A stretch of DNA of 64,000 nucleotides from Erythrobacter sp. QSSC1-22B (GCF_001678665.1 NZ_LZRP01000003.1:304998-368997); one strand, 5' to 3'; counted from the stretch's first letter, positions 36,591 to 45,783 are shown. Numbers and translations: made by a program. Notes: generated by a model not told the origin, from the sequence alone.

Positions 36591-37043
36591 GTAGTTTCTC
36601 CGAAGTGTTGAAAGAAGACCTATCAGACACTGAGCCGTTCCGCAGCGGCAGAAAATACGCTGAAAAGTACACTTATAGCAGCCGTCAGCCTTCCTGTATT
36701 CGCGGTTAAACTGCCGTATCTGTCAATGAAATATGGTAGACGCACTTGGGCTCGGATCTAGGATCCGTTGATCAAGAGCAAGGTTCCACGTAGTTCACAA
36801 TCCGGGAATTTGCGAGTGCGCGGTCGCGGCAATGACTGCTTTCCGGGGGCGGCTAGGACTAATTGCTATGACCGATATTGGGTCGTTTGCCGACTGGCAG
36901 GTTTTGGCGCAGGATCGCAGCAAGCAGCCAGTCCGGTTTCGGTAGACGCTCGCCACTGCGCGAAGGTCCGAAATTGGGGTGGCTAGCAGTCATTGATCAC
37001 GAAGCTTTCGGCGGTCATGGTAGTCTCTGAAATAGGAGAACAT
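36591..37043. other. Intergenic region with second copy of short repeat
   Basis: About 450 bases. The 18-base repeat at 36965-36982 matches 35575-35592. A small plus-strand frame (36768-36986) lacks a ribosome-binding site and crosses the repeat, so it is not called. AGGAGAACAT just before 37044 serves the next gene. Confidence 0.4.
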
Positions 37044-37283
37044 ATGCCTGCCGAGACAAAGAGGCCGTGGTTCCCAGTGAAGCGTTTCGGATACGGCGTT
37101 GGCCTTCCTATCGCTTGGCAAGGATGGCTAGTATTGCTGACATACTCGGCTGCCATGATCCTGTCCGGTGCTCTGCTTTCAAAGCTAGCCTTTGTCATCA
37201 CGGCCTTTCCGTTGTCAGCCGCAGTTGTTTATATCGCCTACACGCGGTCCGATGGTGAATGGCGTCACCGAAACGGCGAGTAA
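37044..37283 (+). CDS. Small two-helix membrane protein
   Basis: 79 residues from an ATG after AGGAGAACAT. The start MPAETKRPWFPVKRFGYGVG is followed by G-L-P-I-A-W-Q-G-W and two hydrophobic helices (about 27-45 and 48-66), then an acidic-basic tail. The G-x-G-L-P-x-x-W-Q-G-W element recurs in small alphaproteobacterial membrane proteins of unknown function. Confidence 0.6.
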   Translation: MPAETKRPWFPVKRFGYGVGLPIAWQGWLVLLTYSAAMILSGALLSKLAFVITAFPLSAAVVYIAYTRSDGEWRHRNGE

Positions 37284-37675
37284 AAACGCCCACCCTCGGG
37301 TTCGGTTACTGGGTCGGCACCTGAATGGCAGGAAATCTCGGCGATCTGGAAAAAGCCGCCCTTCAGCTAGCGACCCAAATGCGGTCATGGGATGGCCTCT
37401 CTCGCTTACCAAAACCGGCCGCTCGTTTTGCATGCGCCTTTCGCTGGCAAATAGGCCGGTTGCAGACAGTCCGCTCCGCGCGCCTGACTTATGGAAAGCG
37501 GCCATCTCCGCCTGAGCGTGAAAGCGACTGTCTATTTAATCAGCAGGTCGCTGGTTCGAACTCAGCAGAGCTTACCACTCATTTACCATCGGCTTGAAAC
37601 GGGAAAACCTCGGAAGTCTGCCGCTCCAGCAGTCTAAGTTAGGGGGCGATCCGGGTTAATAGCAGGCAAGAGAAA
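37284..37675. other. Intergenic region, decayed sequence
   Basis: About 390 bases without a convincing frame. A 25-base patch near 37549-37575 (GCTGGTTCGAACTCAGCAG) looks like a tRNA T-arm remnant, but no complete tRNA can be folded. The rest may be decayed coding sequence. Confidence 0.35.
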
Positions 37676-37702
37676 GGGCGCGGGGATTTCTCCGCCGCGC
37701 CC
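37676..37702 (-). terminator. Terminator of mucR-like gene
   Basis: Stem GGGCGCGG / CCGCGCCC with an 11-base inner region lies 20 bases past the minus-strand stop. On the minus strand it is followed by TTTCTCTT, a reasonable rho-independent terminator. Confidence 0.7.
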
Positions 37703-37721
37703 TCTCAGTAATTCGAATTTG

Positions 37722-38159
37722 TCAGGCGGTGGCAGTTGCCGCTTTCTTCGTCCCGCCGGCTTTTTGGCCCGGCTTTCTCCCCAACCCAATGCTCTTGGCC
37801 ATCGCGGCGCGCTGCACGCTGTAATTTGCGGAGACCATCGGATAATCAGTGGGGAGGTTGAAGGCTTTGCGATATTGCTCCGGTGTGTAGCCGTAAGTGC
37901 CGATATGCCTTTTCAACGTCTTATACTGCTTCCCGTCGATCATCGAGATGATGTGGTCGGGATTTGAGAGGCTTTTGCGGACGGTTACAGCGGGTTCCGG
38001 CTTAGCTTCCGTTTCTTCGGGCTCTTGGCCGAGGGTGGAAAGGGTGTCGTAGACGGTGCGGATTAGCGCGCCCACGTCATCGGCGGACATCGCAGCACCT
38101 TCAACATTTGATTCTACAATCTGTGCGGTAAGCTCAAGCAATTCATTCTGTTGGTTCAT
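37722..38159 (-). CDS. MucR/Ros-family regulator without zinc ligands
   Basis: 145-residue DNA-binding regulator. The MucR core is clear: G-K-Q-Y-K-T-L-K-R-H-I, then Y-T-P-E-Q-Y-R-K-A-F-N-L-P-T-D-Y-P-M-V and Y-S-V-Q-R-A-A-M-A-K-S-I-G-L-G-R-K. The two zinc cysteines of the Ros zinc finger are absent (S-M-I-D instead of C-x-x-C) and the second histidine is also missing, as in zinc-free homologs described in rhizobia. Family function is exopolysaccharide, motility and symbiosis control; target here unknown. Confidence 0.85.
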   Translation of the reverse strand: MNQQNELLELTAQIVESNVEGAAMSADDVGALIRTVYDTLSTLGQEPEETEAKPEPAVTVRKSLSNPDHIISMIDGKQYKTLKRHIGTYGYTPEQYRKAFNLPTDYPMVSANYSVQRAAMAKSIGLGRKPGQKAGGTKKAATATA

Positions 38160-38516
38160 TGGTATTCCCTTCGCGGAATAACCTAGTCATCACCCCGCCG
38201 GTTTTAAAGTTTGTTTCCTGCAATATTGCCGGAAATTTTCGCAAGTGGTCCAGCGGTGCGTGGCAAAAACGGCAGGTTCGGGCTCGCACCAGAACCATCG
38301 GAATGTCCGAGAAGAGGCCGCATTATTGCCGAGCGGGCCGATCAGCTCAACATCCGCTTTTAACGTAAATCCTTCTAAAACCGGACTGGAAGCTTCCCAC
38401 CCCAATTGCGGCCATCCGAGGCCTCACCGGACGGCGCCAAAAGCCGACATAGACCACTAGCCGACCGCAATGGATCGGCACTCATACCTGCGGGCTGATG
38501 AGCGGAAATAAAATGG
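38160..38516. other. Intergenic region, nothing confident
   Basis: About 350 bases between mucR and the resolvase. Contains AAGCTTCCCACCCCAATTGC at 38390-38409, related in reverse to the GGGGTGG repeat upstream. No frame with a domain or ribosome-binding site. Confidence 0.35.
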
Positions 38517-39110
38517 TTATGGTGCTGGTATCGCTAGGACTCGCTTTTGAGCCCGTTGGATCGCGGCGCGACTGACGCCGAATTCTTTGGCCAAGGCTCC
38601 AAGGGAATAGCCTTCCAAACGCCTTCGCACGATCTCGTCCTGTTGCTCTGTGGTAAGCGTGGGAGGCCTGCCCAGCATTTTCCCTTCCGCTTTGGCGCGA
38701 TGGAGCCCGGCCTGGGTTCGTTCGACCAAAAGATCCCGCTCGAACTCCGCAACGGCTGCGATGACGGCCATGGTCATCTTACCAGCCGCGCTGGTCAGAT
38801 CGACGCCGCCCAATGCGAGGCAGTGCACACGGACGTTCTCCTTGGCGAGCAACTCGACGGTGGATCTCACGTCCATTGCGTTCCTTCCAAGACGATCGAG
38901 CTTCGTAACGATCAACACGTCATCCCAATCGAGGCGTTCGACCAACTTTTTGAAGCCGTTGCGCTGCATGGCCGGAACGGAACCCGAGACAGTTTCAGCT
39001 GTGATCCGACGCGGCTCGATGCGGAACCCAGCGGCTATGATTTCGCGGATTTGGTTATCGGACGTTTGATCGACGGTGCTGACGCGGCAGTATGCGAATG
39101 TGCGCGACAC
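38517..39110 (-). CDS. Serine recombinase (resolvase/invertase family)
   Basis: 197 residues of the Tn3-type resolvase family. N-terminal Y-C-R-V-S-T-V-D-Q carries nucleophile Ser11; conserved arginines follow in T-K-L-D-R-L-G-R-N and E-R-T-Q-A-G-L. The C-terminal helix-turn-helix (about 158-185: T-L-T-T-E-Q-Q-D-E-I-V-R-R-R-L-E-G) completes the family layout. Three TGTATCG repeats lie just upstream. The transposase expected of a complete transposon is not in the window. Confidence 0.9.
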   Translation of the reverse strand: MSRTFAYCRVSTVDQTSDNQIREIIAAGFRIEPRRITAETVSGSVPAMQRNGFKKLVERLDWDDVLIVTKLDRLGRNAMDVRSTVELLAKENVRVHCLALGGVDLTSAAGKMTMAVIAAVAEFERDLLVERTQAGLHRAKAEGKMLGRPPTLTTEQQDEIVRRRLEGYSLGALAKEFGVSRAAIQRAQKRVLAIPAP

Positions 39111-39121
39111 AATCGACCTCC

Positions 39122-39208
39122 TGTATCGAAAACGTAGCTTGAAATATCGGCTGTATCGAGACTAATGTCAAGCTAAATTACGTTACATTACAGGTGGTTG
39201 TATCGGAA
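39122..39208. repeat. Candidate resolvase binding (res-like) repeats
   Basis: TGTATCGAAA (39122-39131), TGTATCGAGA (39152-39161) and TGTATCGGAA (39199-39208) are direct repeats within 90 bases immediately upstream of the resolvase start. Spacing is 30 and 47 bases. This fits recombinase binding sites that would also control the gene's promoter. Confidence 0.55.
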
Positions 39209-39485
39209 ACGCTCCATTTTGAGCCAGCATAGTTCTGTGCCTCAGAGCTAGGCCTTCGGCTTGCCACGGGTGCGACCCGATCGGAACGTCTTCGAATGTT
39301 TGAGCGGTTTTGCGCTGGCGTGCTGCGCCTGGCCCCCTAGCGCCCATTGCCAAGCCCCTTTTGGTTGCGCTTGAAGCTAACTCCTCATTGGTGTTCCTGC
39401 GCGCTCCCACGGCCCCGACTCTGAGCGATTGTTGACGGCACATTACAAGGTGTCTGGCGGGCGCTGCCTGGAGGGGGATGAAGCG

Positions 39486-39899
39486 GTGGTAAAAAATCTG
39501 CCCGGTAAGCGGCTTGGTTGCGGTCCCTATTTTCTCATCACATTCTTCAGTGGCATCCTCTCCAATGTCGCGGGTAAGGTGCACGAAGCGTTTGATACGC
39601 CAGGCCTGGCTATTGCGGTTGGGGTCGTTGTTGGGGTTGTCGGTGTTTATGTGGGCATCGGGCGGGCCAAGGACACCGGCTCGACGGGCGCGATTTATGT
39701 CTTGCTGATCGCGACCGCTATTTTTATCGGCACTATTGCTTACGTGCAGATAGCAGGCGAAACCACTTTCACTAGTTGGATTGGGATCGGCTCGCTCGTG
39801 GTGCTTGTGCTGTTGCACATTGGCTTAGTTTTCACAGGTGGCACGGTCGGACCCAATCAATTTGGCGAAGACCCACGCGGGAGTAGGGCTCGAGACTAA
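39486..39899 (+). CDS. DUF805-like membrane protein
   Basis: 137 residues from a GTG (39486) after TGGAGGGGGATGAAGCG. Four hydrophobic helices are visible, and the end reads V-G-P-N-Q-F-G-E-D-P-R-G, like the G-P-N-x-F-G-x-D-P tail of DUF805 membrane proteins. An earlier in-frame start at 39429 would add 19 polar residues. The 375 bases upstream (39111-39485) contain only the resolvase repeats and probably this gene's promoter. Confidence 0.6.
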   Translation: MVKNLPGKRLGCGPYFLITFFSGILSNVAGKVHEAFDTPGLAIAVGVVVGVVGVYVGIGRAKDTGSTGAIYVLLIATAIFIGTIAYVQIAGETTFTSWIGIGSLVVLVLLHIGLVFTGGTVGPNQFGEDPRGSRARD

Positions 39900-40174
39900 C
39901 GCATTCATCTTCCAATTCTGCACGGGTGCGCCGCGTCGAGCGGGCTAGTCGGTCTCAAAAGGTACGATCCGCTCTGAGGCCGGTTTTCCCTTTGAGCACT
40001 AGGTGCACAGTCCCGGCACTTCGTTGTCCAGTTGAGCCCGACGACCGCGACCGACCAAGGTCCTTTACCGAGTAGATCAGCTGCAGGCGGTGCGCTGGCC
40101 ACGGTTGGAGAAAAGGCATCCGGTAAAACACTCCTGCGCCAACTTGGGCGTTTTTGAGATACGAGAACATTGAG

Positions 40175-40438
40175 ATGCCAGATCTAGTACTGTCCCCAGA
40201 GGACTTCGAAGACATCGACCAATCCGTGCATTGCCAAGTTTGTCTCGAAGGGCAGATTGGTCGTGCGAGGCGCGCCCTCGATACCTACGTCAAGAAAGGT
40301 AAGCTCACTGAGGTGGACGCTGTGCGCAATCTGCTGCTCGACCTCATAACTTTGTGCACTTCCGAGGCCTATCCCGAGAACTTCGTCCATGACCTTTTGT
40401 GGGCCGTTCACGGGTATGAACTCGGGGAAGTTAGCTAA
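40175..40438 (+). CDS. Hypothetical protein, 87 residues
   Basis: Frame from ATG 40175. The sequence begins MPDLVLSPEDFEDIDQSVHC and continues as a mainly helical, acidic protein (R-R-A-L-D-T-Y-V-K-K-G-K-L-T-E-V-D-A-V). No family recognised, no membrane helix. The ribosome-binding site is weak, so the exact start is uncertain. Confidence 0.5.
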   Translation: MPDLVLSPEDFEDIDQSVHCQVCLEGQIGRARRALDTYVKKGKLTEVDAVRNLLLDLITLCTSEAYPENFVHDLLWAVHGYELGEVS

Positions 40439-40903
40439 GGTCACTCGTGAGCGGTGGTCCGGTTGGGCTGCCGCTCACTTTTTCTCAGCCGCAGAGGTCG
40501 CAACGCCAACCGCGACAATCGCAGCCGCTTCGAAACTACCGGGTCGTCCGGTTTGCGCCCAATGCCGGTCATTCCCGCTCTCCTGCCGAGCGCCTGAAAG
40601 CGGACAAGATTGCCAATCGGTCTGGGTGGCCGGGTCTGGGACTTGTCTGCCGTTCGAAGGCGAAGTGCAGAACGGCGTGTTTCGCGAAAAGGCGACGACG
40701 AGCCATTATCAATCCTCGCGCACATCTCAGAAGGGGCGGTGGATTGGCCCACACCAAGCTCTGACCCCCCCGCAGCTTGCTTTGCGATCGAAATTCTGTC
40801 GCCTGCGACAAAACCTCTCAGAAAAATTGTATATACATATCATAAAACCGATTGACGGGACATTTCATCTGTAAGATATCAAGATATCACAGCGGAGAGT
40901 GAA
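40439..40903. other. Upstream region of the exonuclease cassette
   Basis: About 465 bases. The last 60 include TTGACG (40852-40857) and a GATATC-rich patch (40875-40890) with two copies of AAGATATCA, plausible -35 element and operator. The rest gives no convincing gene. Confidence 0.4.
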
Positions 40904-42184
40904 ATGGACCTTCCCACCCTTACCGATATCGACCTCAACCTGCGGCACTGCCTGCTGCTGAAGGCCGACGACCTGTTTTTCACGCTGGCCCAACCTCAAA
41001 GCAGCCAAATGCGCGACAGCTTCCTTGGCCTTGAGGTCGAAGGCCTTGCAGATGAAAACCTGTCGGCCGACGAGATCCGCTCGATCAACCTTGGCCGCTT
41101 CTCCATCGCTGAGCGAATCCAGCTGCTCCACGCCATGCTCGCAAATCGGCATCTATCGCTCCATGAGCCCAACACGCCCGATACCGAGGATGCCCGGAAC
41201 GACGCGCTCCACTTCGTTGAGCACTTCCTCTCGACCCTGCCGACGGTCGCGCTCGGTGGACTCGACCTCACCTCCGCACGCAACCGCGAAGTGCGCCAGG
41301 TCTGGGAGCTTGCTGGCGCATGGCTGTCGCTGATCGAGATCATTGACTGCGCCTTCTATGAAGACACGAACTGGTTGCTCACCGTGAGCGATTTGGCGCT
41401 TCTGTCAGGCATCGATGTCCGGACCCTTCGCAACCTGTGCGGTCCCAGCAAGACCATTCGCACTCAAGCCACAGGGGAAGCCAAGCGAACCCCTTCAGAC
41501 GCCAACGTCTTCGTATACCTCAACGGGACCGATGCACTCGACTGGCTGCGCTCACGCAAGGACTTCAAGATTGCGCCCATCGATACCGCTTGGATCACCC
41601 GGTCGCTTGCAAAGGCAGACAAGCGCAATGCCTCGCGCGGCCTTCTGATCTCGGCCATCTTAAATCTGGGGCCGCTGGAGCGCATTGCGCCTGCCATCGA
41701 CATCACCGTCGAAAAGGCCCGGGCCTGTGCCAATGGAGAAGGGGAACTCTCAGCCCACTCATTCGAGAGACTGGTTCATCTCCTCACGGTCGATCCGACC
41801 CCTATCACACAGGACAGCGATACCATGAAGTACATCGCCGATCTCTCGCCGCCGACCGCAAGCCTCCACAAGCTTCTCATGAACGATCCGCGCGTCGAGG
41901 AACACCCCAAGGGACATTCGCAGTATGTCCTGCGCTACCGCACCAGGACCGGTCACGAGATCGCGGTCGAGAAGCGGGTCAAGACGCCGCTTCTCTACTT
42001 CACCCGCAGCCTCGCTGACGACCGGCTCACCGGGTTCGATCTCGAATACGTCCCTGCCACGAAGGGAGGACGCAACAGCAACCTCAACACTCTAGAAACC
42101 TTCCGCGCAAAGCCTTTGGCTTGCCTGCGTGTCAACGAGCTCGAAACCGCACGCAAGGCGCTCGATGCCTGCGTGAGCTCCTGA
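40904..42184 (+). CDS. Hypothetical protein upstream of nuclease fusion
   Basis: 426 residues, mostly helical and soluble. A stretch near residues 163-180 (LTVSDLALLSGIDVRTLRNL) has helix-turn-helix character, and the protein contains no transmembrane segment. No known family. It is the first gene of a two-gene cassette with the GIY-YIG/DEDDh protein, 232 bases downstream on the same strand. ATG at 40904 follows GCGGAGAGTGAA. Confidence 0.6.
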   Translation: MDLPTLTDIDLNLRHCLLLKADDLFFTLAQPQSSQMRDSFLGLEVEGLADENLSADEIRSINLGRFSIAERIQLLHAMLANRHLSLHEPNTPDTEDARNDALHFVEHFLSTLPTVALGGLDLTSARNREVRQVWELAGAWLSLIEIIDCAFYEDTNWLLTVSDLALLSGIDVRTLRNLCGPSKTIRTQATGEAKRTPSDANVFVYLNGTDALDWLRSRKDFKIAPIDTAWITRSLAKADKRNASRGLLISAILNLGPLERIAPAIDITVEKARACANGEGELSAHSFERLVHLLTVDPTPITQDSDTMKYIADLSPPTASLHKLLMNDPRVEEHPKGHSQYVLRYRTRTGHEIAVEKRVKTPLLYFTRSLADDRLTGFDLEYVPATKGGRNSNLNTLETFRAKPLACLRVNELETARKALDACVSS

Positions 42185-42416
42185 CATAAGGCAAGCTGCT
42201 CCCTCGTAGACAGGGGAGCGAGCGCAGCCGGCGGTCGCGTATAACACCGGCAGTTCAGAGACGGGGGCCCAATCTTTCTCCCTGAGACCGATCCCCAGAC
42301 GCGAGGGCACGCGTGACAGCTCGGAGAGACGGCAACCATCGACGCCATTACTGGCCCATCACCGTCATCTCGGCGCGAAATGCGAAGAGGGCCTTTCCAC
42401 TTTTTCGAGGAATGTC

Positions 42417-43946
42417 ATGGAATTCTCCGCACCAAACTTGCTGGCCCAGCTGCTTGCCGCCCCACACCGCCACACTTGCGAGGCCCCTAAGGACGCGCGT
42501 GGGCTCTATGGCCTGGTCGATCATTTGGGTTATTTGCGTTACATCGGCTCGACCAAATCTCCGGGGCAGACCTTCTACAGCCGAATCCACCAAAAACACC
42601 GGAGCGGCTCGGAGCATCTCAGCCATTATTTCTCGACCATGTACAACACCGGCAGGATGTGGCGACAGCGGCTCGACCGAGCCACCGAGGCCGATGGGGG
42701 CATCGCTAAGAAATTGCGCAATGCCTTTGTCGCCCGCCATTGCCGTGCGGTCTGGGTTGTCTTGCCCGACACTGCTGACATCGGCCGGCTCGAAGCCGAG
42801 GTGATCGCCATTGCGCCTGCCGAAACCACCGCGTGGAATGGGCACAAGACCGCAGTTTACGATGAGCCGGTGGACTTGGTCGACGAAACTATCCGCCATC
42901 TAGGCTGGGGCGAGCGGGAAATGGCAGCTCTCGAGCGTCAGCGCCAACACTCGCTTGCGCTTAGCGGGGGAGTGGCGAACGCGCGAGCTACCTATGCGCC
43001 CGAAGCCCATTTGCCGTCGTTCCCCAAGGGCCCGTTCCGATTTGTCGCGCTTGATGTCGAAACCGCTAACAACGACCGTGGCAGCATCTGCCAAATCGGC
43101 GTTGCATGCGTACGCCACGACAGCAGCATTGTCTCCTGGAAGACATATGTAGACCCACAAGTACAGGAGTGGCGCTTCACCGACCTGCATGGCATCAGCG
43201 CGCATACCGTCGCGGGTGCCCCGGTGTTCACCGAAGTGATCGCGGTACTACGCGAGGCACTGCAAGGACTCACCGTGTATCAGCACTCCAGTTTCGATTG
43301 CGGTTCGATTACTGCCGCTTGCCAGCAAATTAGGGTGTCGCCGCCAGCTTGGAATTGGCGCGACAGCGTGCAGATAGCGCGAAAGGCCTGGCCGGAATTG
43401 CAAGGTAACGGCGGCTATGGCCTTGCCAATCTGAAATCGGTCCTGTCGCTGAACTTTGTCCACCATGATGCCGGCGAGGATGCCCGGGCAGCGGCACAGA
43501 TTGTGCTGCTGGCTGAGCAGGTAGGTCGGGGTTTGACCATCAGCACGTCACCTAGGCTACCATCCGGGCCAGTGTCGGTTCGCCTAGCTGTCGCTCACGC
43601 TTCAGCCTTGGCACGAGGAAGGGCTGGCACCCATGTCCTTGGCGAGGTGGAGATCACTCAAGCGAATGTCGATAATTCGCATATTTATCTGCGTGGCTTC
43701 TTCGATCAGTTCCCATCCGACGCCATCGGCGGATCCAATAAGGCCTCCATCGCGCCGCGACAGGTCTCAGTCGATTATGGTGGCGACGCGCCAGTGATGA
43801 CGGATCTCGATGGTTCGAAGAAGTTCTTCAGAAATCGGTCCTTGGCTCGTGAGTTTTTTATGTTCCATTCCGTTCGGGCCGGTGACTTTGCGGTGCTAGA
43901 ACGGCTCGCGCCGTACCAATATCGCCTGCGCCTGCGTAGATCATGA
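42417..43946 (+). CDS. GIY-YIG plus DEDDh exonuclease fusion protein
   Basis: 509 residues. The N-terminus carries a GIY-YIG nuclease core: G-L-Y (29-31), Y-I-G (42-44), Arg56 and a glutamate near 126-128. Residues about 208-370 form a DnaQ-like exonuclease with all five catalytic residues: Asp213 and Glu215 (D-V-E-T), Asp294 (S-S-F-D), His350 and Asp355. A C-terminal domain of about 140 residues is not recognised. ATG follows CGAGGAATGTC. The order is the reverse of the known exonuclease-then-GIY-YIG (Cho-like) fusions. A mobile-element defence or repair role is inferred, not shown. Confidence 0.75.
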   Translation: MEFSAPNLLAQLLAAPHRHTCEAPKDARGLYGLVDHLGYLRYIGSTKSPGQTFYSRIHQKHRSGSEHLSHYFSTMYNTGRMWRQRLDRATEADGGIAKKLRNAFVARHCRAVWVVLPDTADIGRLEAEVIAIAPAETTAWNGHKTAVYDEPVDLVDETIRHLGWGEREMAALERQRQHSLALSGGVANARATYAPEAHLPSFPKGPFRFVALDVETANNDRGSICQIGVACVRHDSSIVSWKTYVDPQVQEWRFTDLHGISAHTVAGAPVFTEVIAVLREALQGLTVYQHSSFDCGSITAACQQIRVSPPAWNWRDSVQIARKAWPELQGNGGYGLANLKSVLSLNFVHHDAGEDARAAAQIVLLAEQVGRGLTISTSPRLPSGPVSVRLAVAHASALARGRAGTHVLGEVEITQANVDNSHIYLRGFFDQFPSDAIGGSNKASIAPRQVSVDYGGDAPVMTDLDGSKKFFRNRSLAREFFMFHSVRAGDFAVLERLAPYQYRLRLRRS

Positions 43947-44307
43947 CCTACTCGACAGTCCGCTCGCACACGATGATTTGTTGACCTGATGGTCAATTTG
44001 AAACGGCGTAGGGCAAAATGAACCAACGACTGGTGCACTGGCCCGAGTCCATGCCCTGAACGGCTAGATTGGCGGCATTTGCATCCCAGACGCAGCGGCA
44101 GGAATCAGAGTGGGCTGACGTTCATAGTGCCTGCTGGTAGCGACTAGGTCTGGGTCGGCAGCTGCCGTTGCCAATTGGCGGACTGGACGGCAGCTTTCCG
44201 CTTCTCGCCGCCCGGAACTTGCCATTCAGCAAACGGCCCAAAAAGCGACACCGTGGACGTAAGTTGCGGAAGGTGGGCACCTTCCGCAACTCATATTTCA
44301 ATCCCAA
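43947..44307. other. Intergenic region with hairpin
   Basis: About 360 bases. GTTGCGGAAGGTG/CACCTTCCGCAAC forms a 13-bp perfect hairpin at 44264-44291, 16 bases past the minus-strand gene's stop and probably its terminator. Otherwise no confident feature. Confidence 0.45.
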
Positions 44308-44802
44308 TTAATCGGTGGTCGCTTGCGGATCAGACCAACTGTTAGACTCGAAAAAACAAGCGCCCCACATATCGATGAATGTCCACACATCGTAGAAGCC
44401 ATTAGGCGCGTTGCATTTACCGATCAGCACGGTATGCCAAGAAGTCCAGTCGGTGTCTCCGTCATTCAGGAACATTTCGACTGATCCATCGCATACCCGC
44501 AAAATCCCGTCTTCGTGTAGCCTTCTCTGATCGCTAACGGGTTCATCAAGATGAAGAACGCCGAGGCCGCAGAGCGATCCATGATCGAGCGGGTGGCCCC
44601 CCAGAAAGATACGAGTGAATGGCTGGATCGTTCGATGGTCCAGAACAACTGCAAAGCGCATCCCGACGCCGTCGCAAACCAGATAACTATTCTCCTCGGA
44701 TCCTGAGAATAATCCGCGCGGCGTGTCACAGGTCAGTCCCATGGAGGACGAGAGACCTCGACCTGCGCTTTCCAATGGCTGAAAAATTGAATGCATGGTC
44801 AT
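44308..44802 (-). CDS. Hypothetical protein, 164 residues
   Basis: Frame from the ATG at 44802, after AAGGGAATACACC. The product is rich in glycine and aromatic residues (W-H-T-V-L-I-G-K-C-N-A-P-N-G-F-Y-D-V-W-T) with no membrane helix and no family I recognise. It converges with the plus-strand genes to its left through the hairpin at 44264. Confidence 0.6.
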   Translation of the reverse strand: MTMHSIFQPLESAGRGLSSSMGLTCDTPRGLFSGSEENSYLVCDGVGMRFAVVLDHRTIQPFTRIFLGGHPLDHGSLCGLGVLHLDEPVSDQRRLHEDGILRVCDGSVEMFLNDGDTDWTSWHTVLIGKCNAPNGFYDVWTFIDMWGACFFESNSWSDPQATTD

Positions 44803-44903
44803 GGTGTATTCCCTTGAATGAACCGAGCGAAGCGTCGGCTTTCAAGGTTTACGGGTTGGGTTCCTCCGAGAAGGCGGGGCCAATCGAGCGCAACCCTGAC
44901 GCT

Positions 44904-44945
44904 CAAAATTAGATTTTTCCGGGCCCCAAAAATTAGATTTTTCGG
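44904..44945. repeat. Tandem 23-base repeat
   Basis: CAAAATTAGATTTTTCCGG at 44904-44922 is followed by CAAAAATTAGATTTTTCGG at 44927-44945. The imperfect tandem pair lies just past the stop of the minus-strand gene ending at 44949; it could be slippage-generated or part of termination. Confidence 0.6.
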
Positions 44946-44948
44946 ACC

Positions 44949-45584
44949 TTATCCCTGCTTCGCTTTGATGCGTGCCAGACCGACCAAATCGGTGATCTCT
45001 TGATGGACCGTGGCAGCCGACCGGACCGCATGTCGCACCGGCGTAAGTGCCGCTTCGAAGTTTCCGCTCTCGAACGCCTTGGCCAAGGCATCGGCTTCGA
45101 CCTTGATGCCCAGCAGCAGGCGCGTCCTGTCGTCACGGAGTTCGAAACCCTGCTCGGCAAGCTTGGCCAACAGCTGCGGGCTAGATTTCAAGCAGGTATC
45201 GATCGGCGTCAGTCCGTTGCGGAATTTCAGCTCAAGACACATCTGCGCAGCGCCAGCACCGACTGCAACAGCAATCCAGCTGTGGTCATGCACGTCCTCA
45301 ATGATGTCGCCCAGCTCGAGCCAGGCATCACCACGGGCCCGGCCACGGGTGCATTTCCAATCCGGCGAAGTGATAAAGAGCTCCCACTCCGTGCCATCAA
45401 CCTCCCAGGTGTCATGCGCAGCCTTGCCTGCCACCTCGCCAATCTCGGTCATGAGACGTTCGCTCAGCGGACCGGTCGCCGAGATGTAGGACTGCTCGAT
45501 CTCGCCGATGGTTCGGACGATCTTTGCGGCAGCCTTCGCATCGGGTTTCTTTTGGACACACGTCTGCTGTTCATTGGAATCCAT
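44949..45584 (-). CDS. Hypothetical protein, 211 residues
   Basis: ATG at 45584 after TGGAGAATATGGC. Helical soluble protein (K-I-V-R-T-I-G-E-I-E-Q-S-Y-I, and W-E-L-F-I-T-S-P-D-W). It contains an acidic central segment and a C-terminal helical bundle. No domain recognised. Gene lies between two other orphans. Confidence 0.6.
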   Translation of the reverse strand: MDSNEQQTCVQKKPDAKAAAKIVRTIGEIEQSYISATGPLSERLMTEIGEVAGKAAHDTWEVDGTEWELFITSPDWKCTRGRARGDAWLELGDIIEDVHDHSWIAVAVGAGAAQMCLELKFRNGLTPIDTCLKSSPQLLAKLAEQGFELRDDRTRLLLGIKVEADALAKAFESGNFEAALTPVRHAVRSAATVHQEITDLVGLARIKAKQG

Positions 45585-45783
45585 GCCATATTCTCCACTA
45601 TAAATTTCATGAAAGAATGCGAACAAGTTCGGCGCACTGTGAAAATCTGGCGCCGACTCGACCGCAATTCAAATCTAGTGGATGTCGACTTTCCAGTCAA
45701 TAAACAGAGGAATTTCAACAGGTTAGCTGGGCCGATTGACTCCTGCGGGTTGACGCGGACCGGTTTGCAGGGGAATTGAAGAT

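Noticed and set aside
37541..37590. tRNA-like patch GCTGGTTCGAACTCAGCAG followed by TTACCA
   Set aside because: Only a T-arm-like portion is present. I could not pair an acceptor stem, D-arm or anticodon arm, so no tRNA is called.
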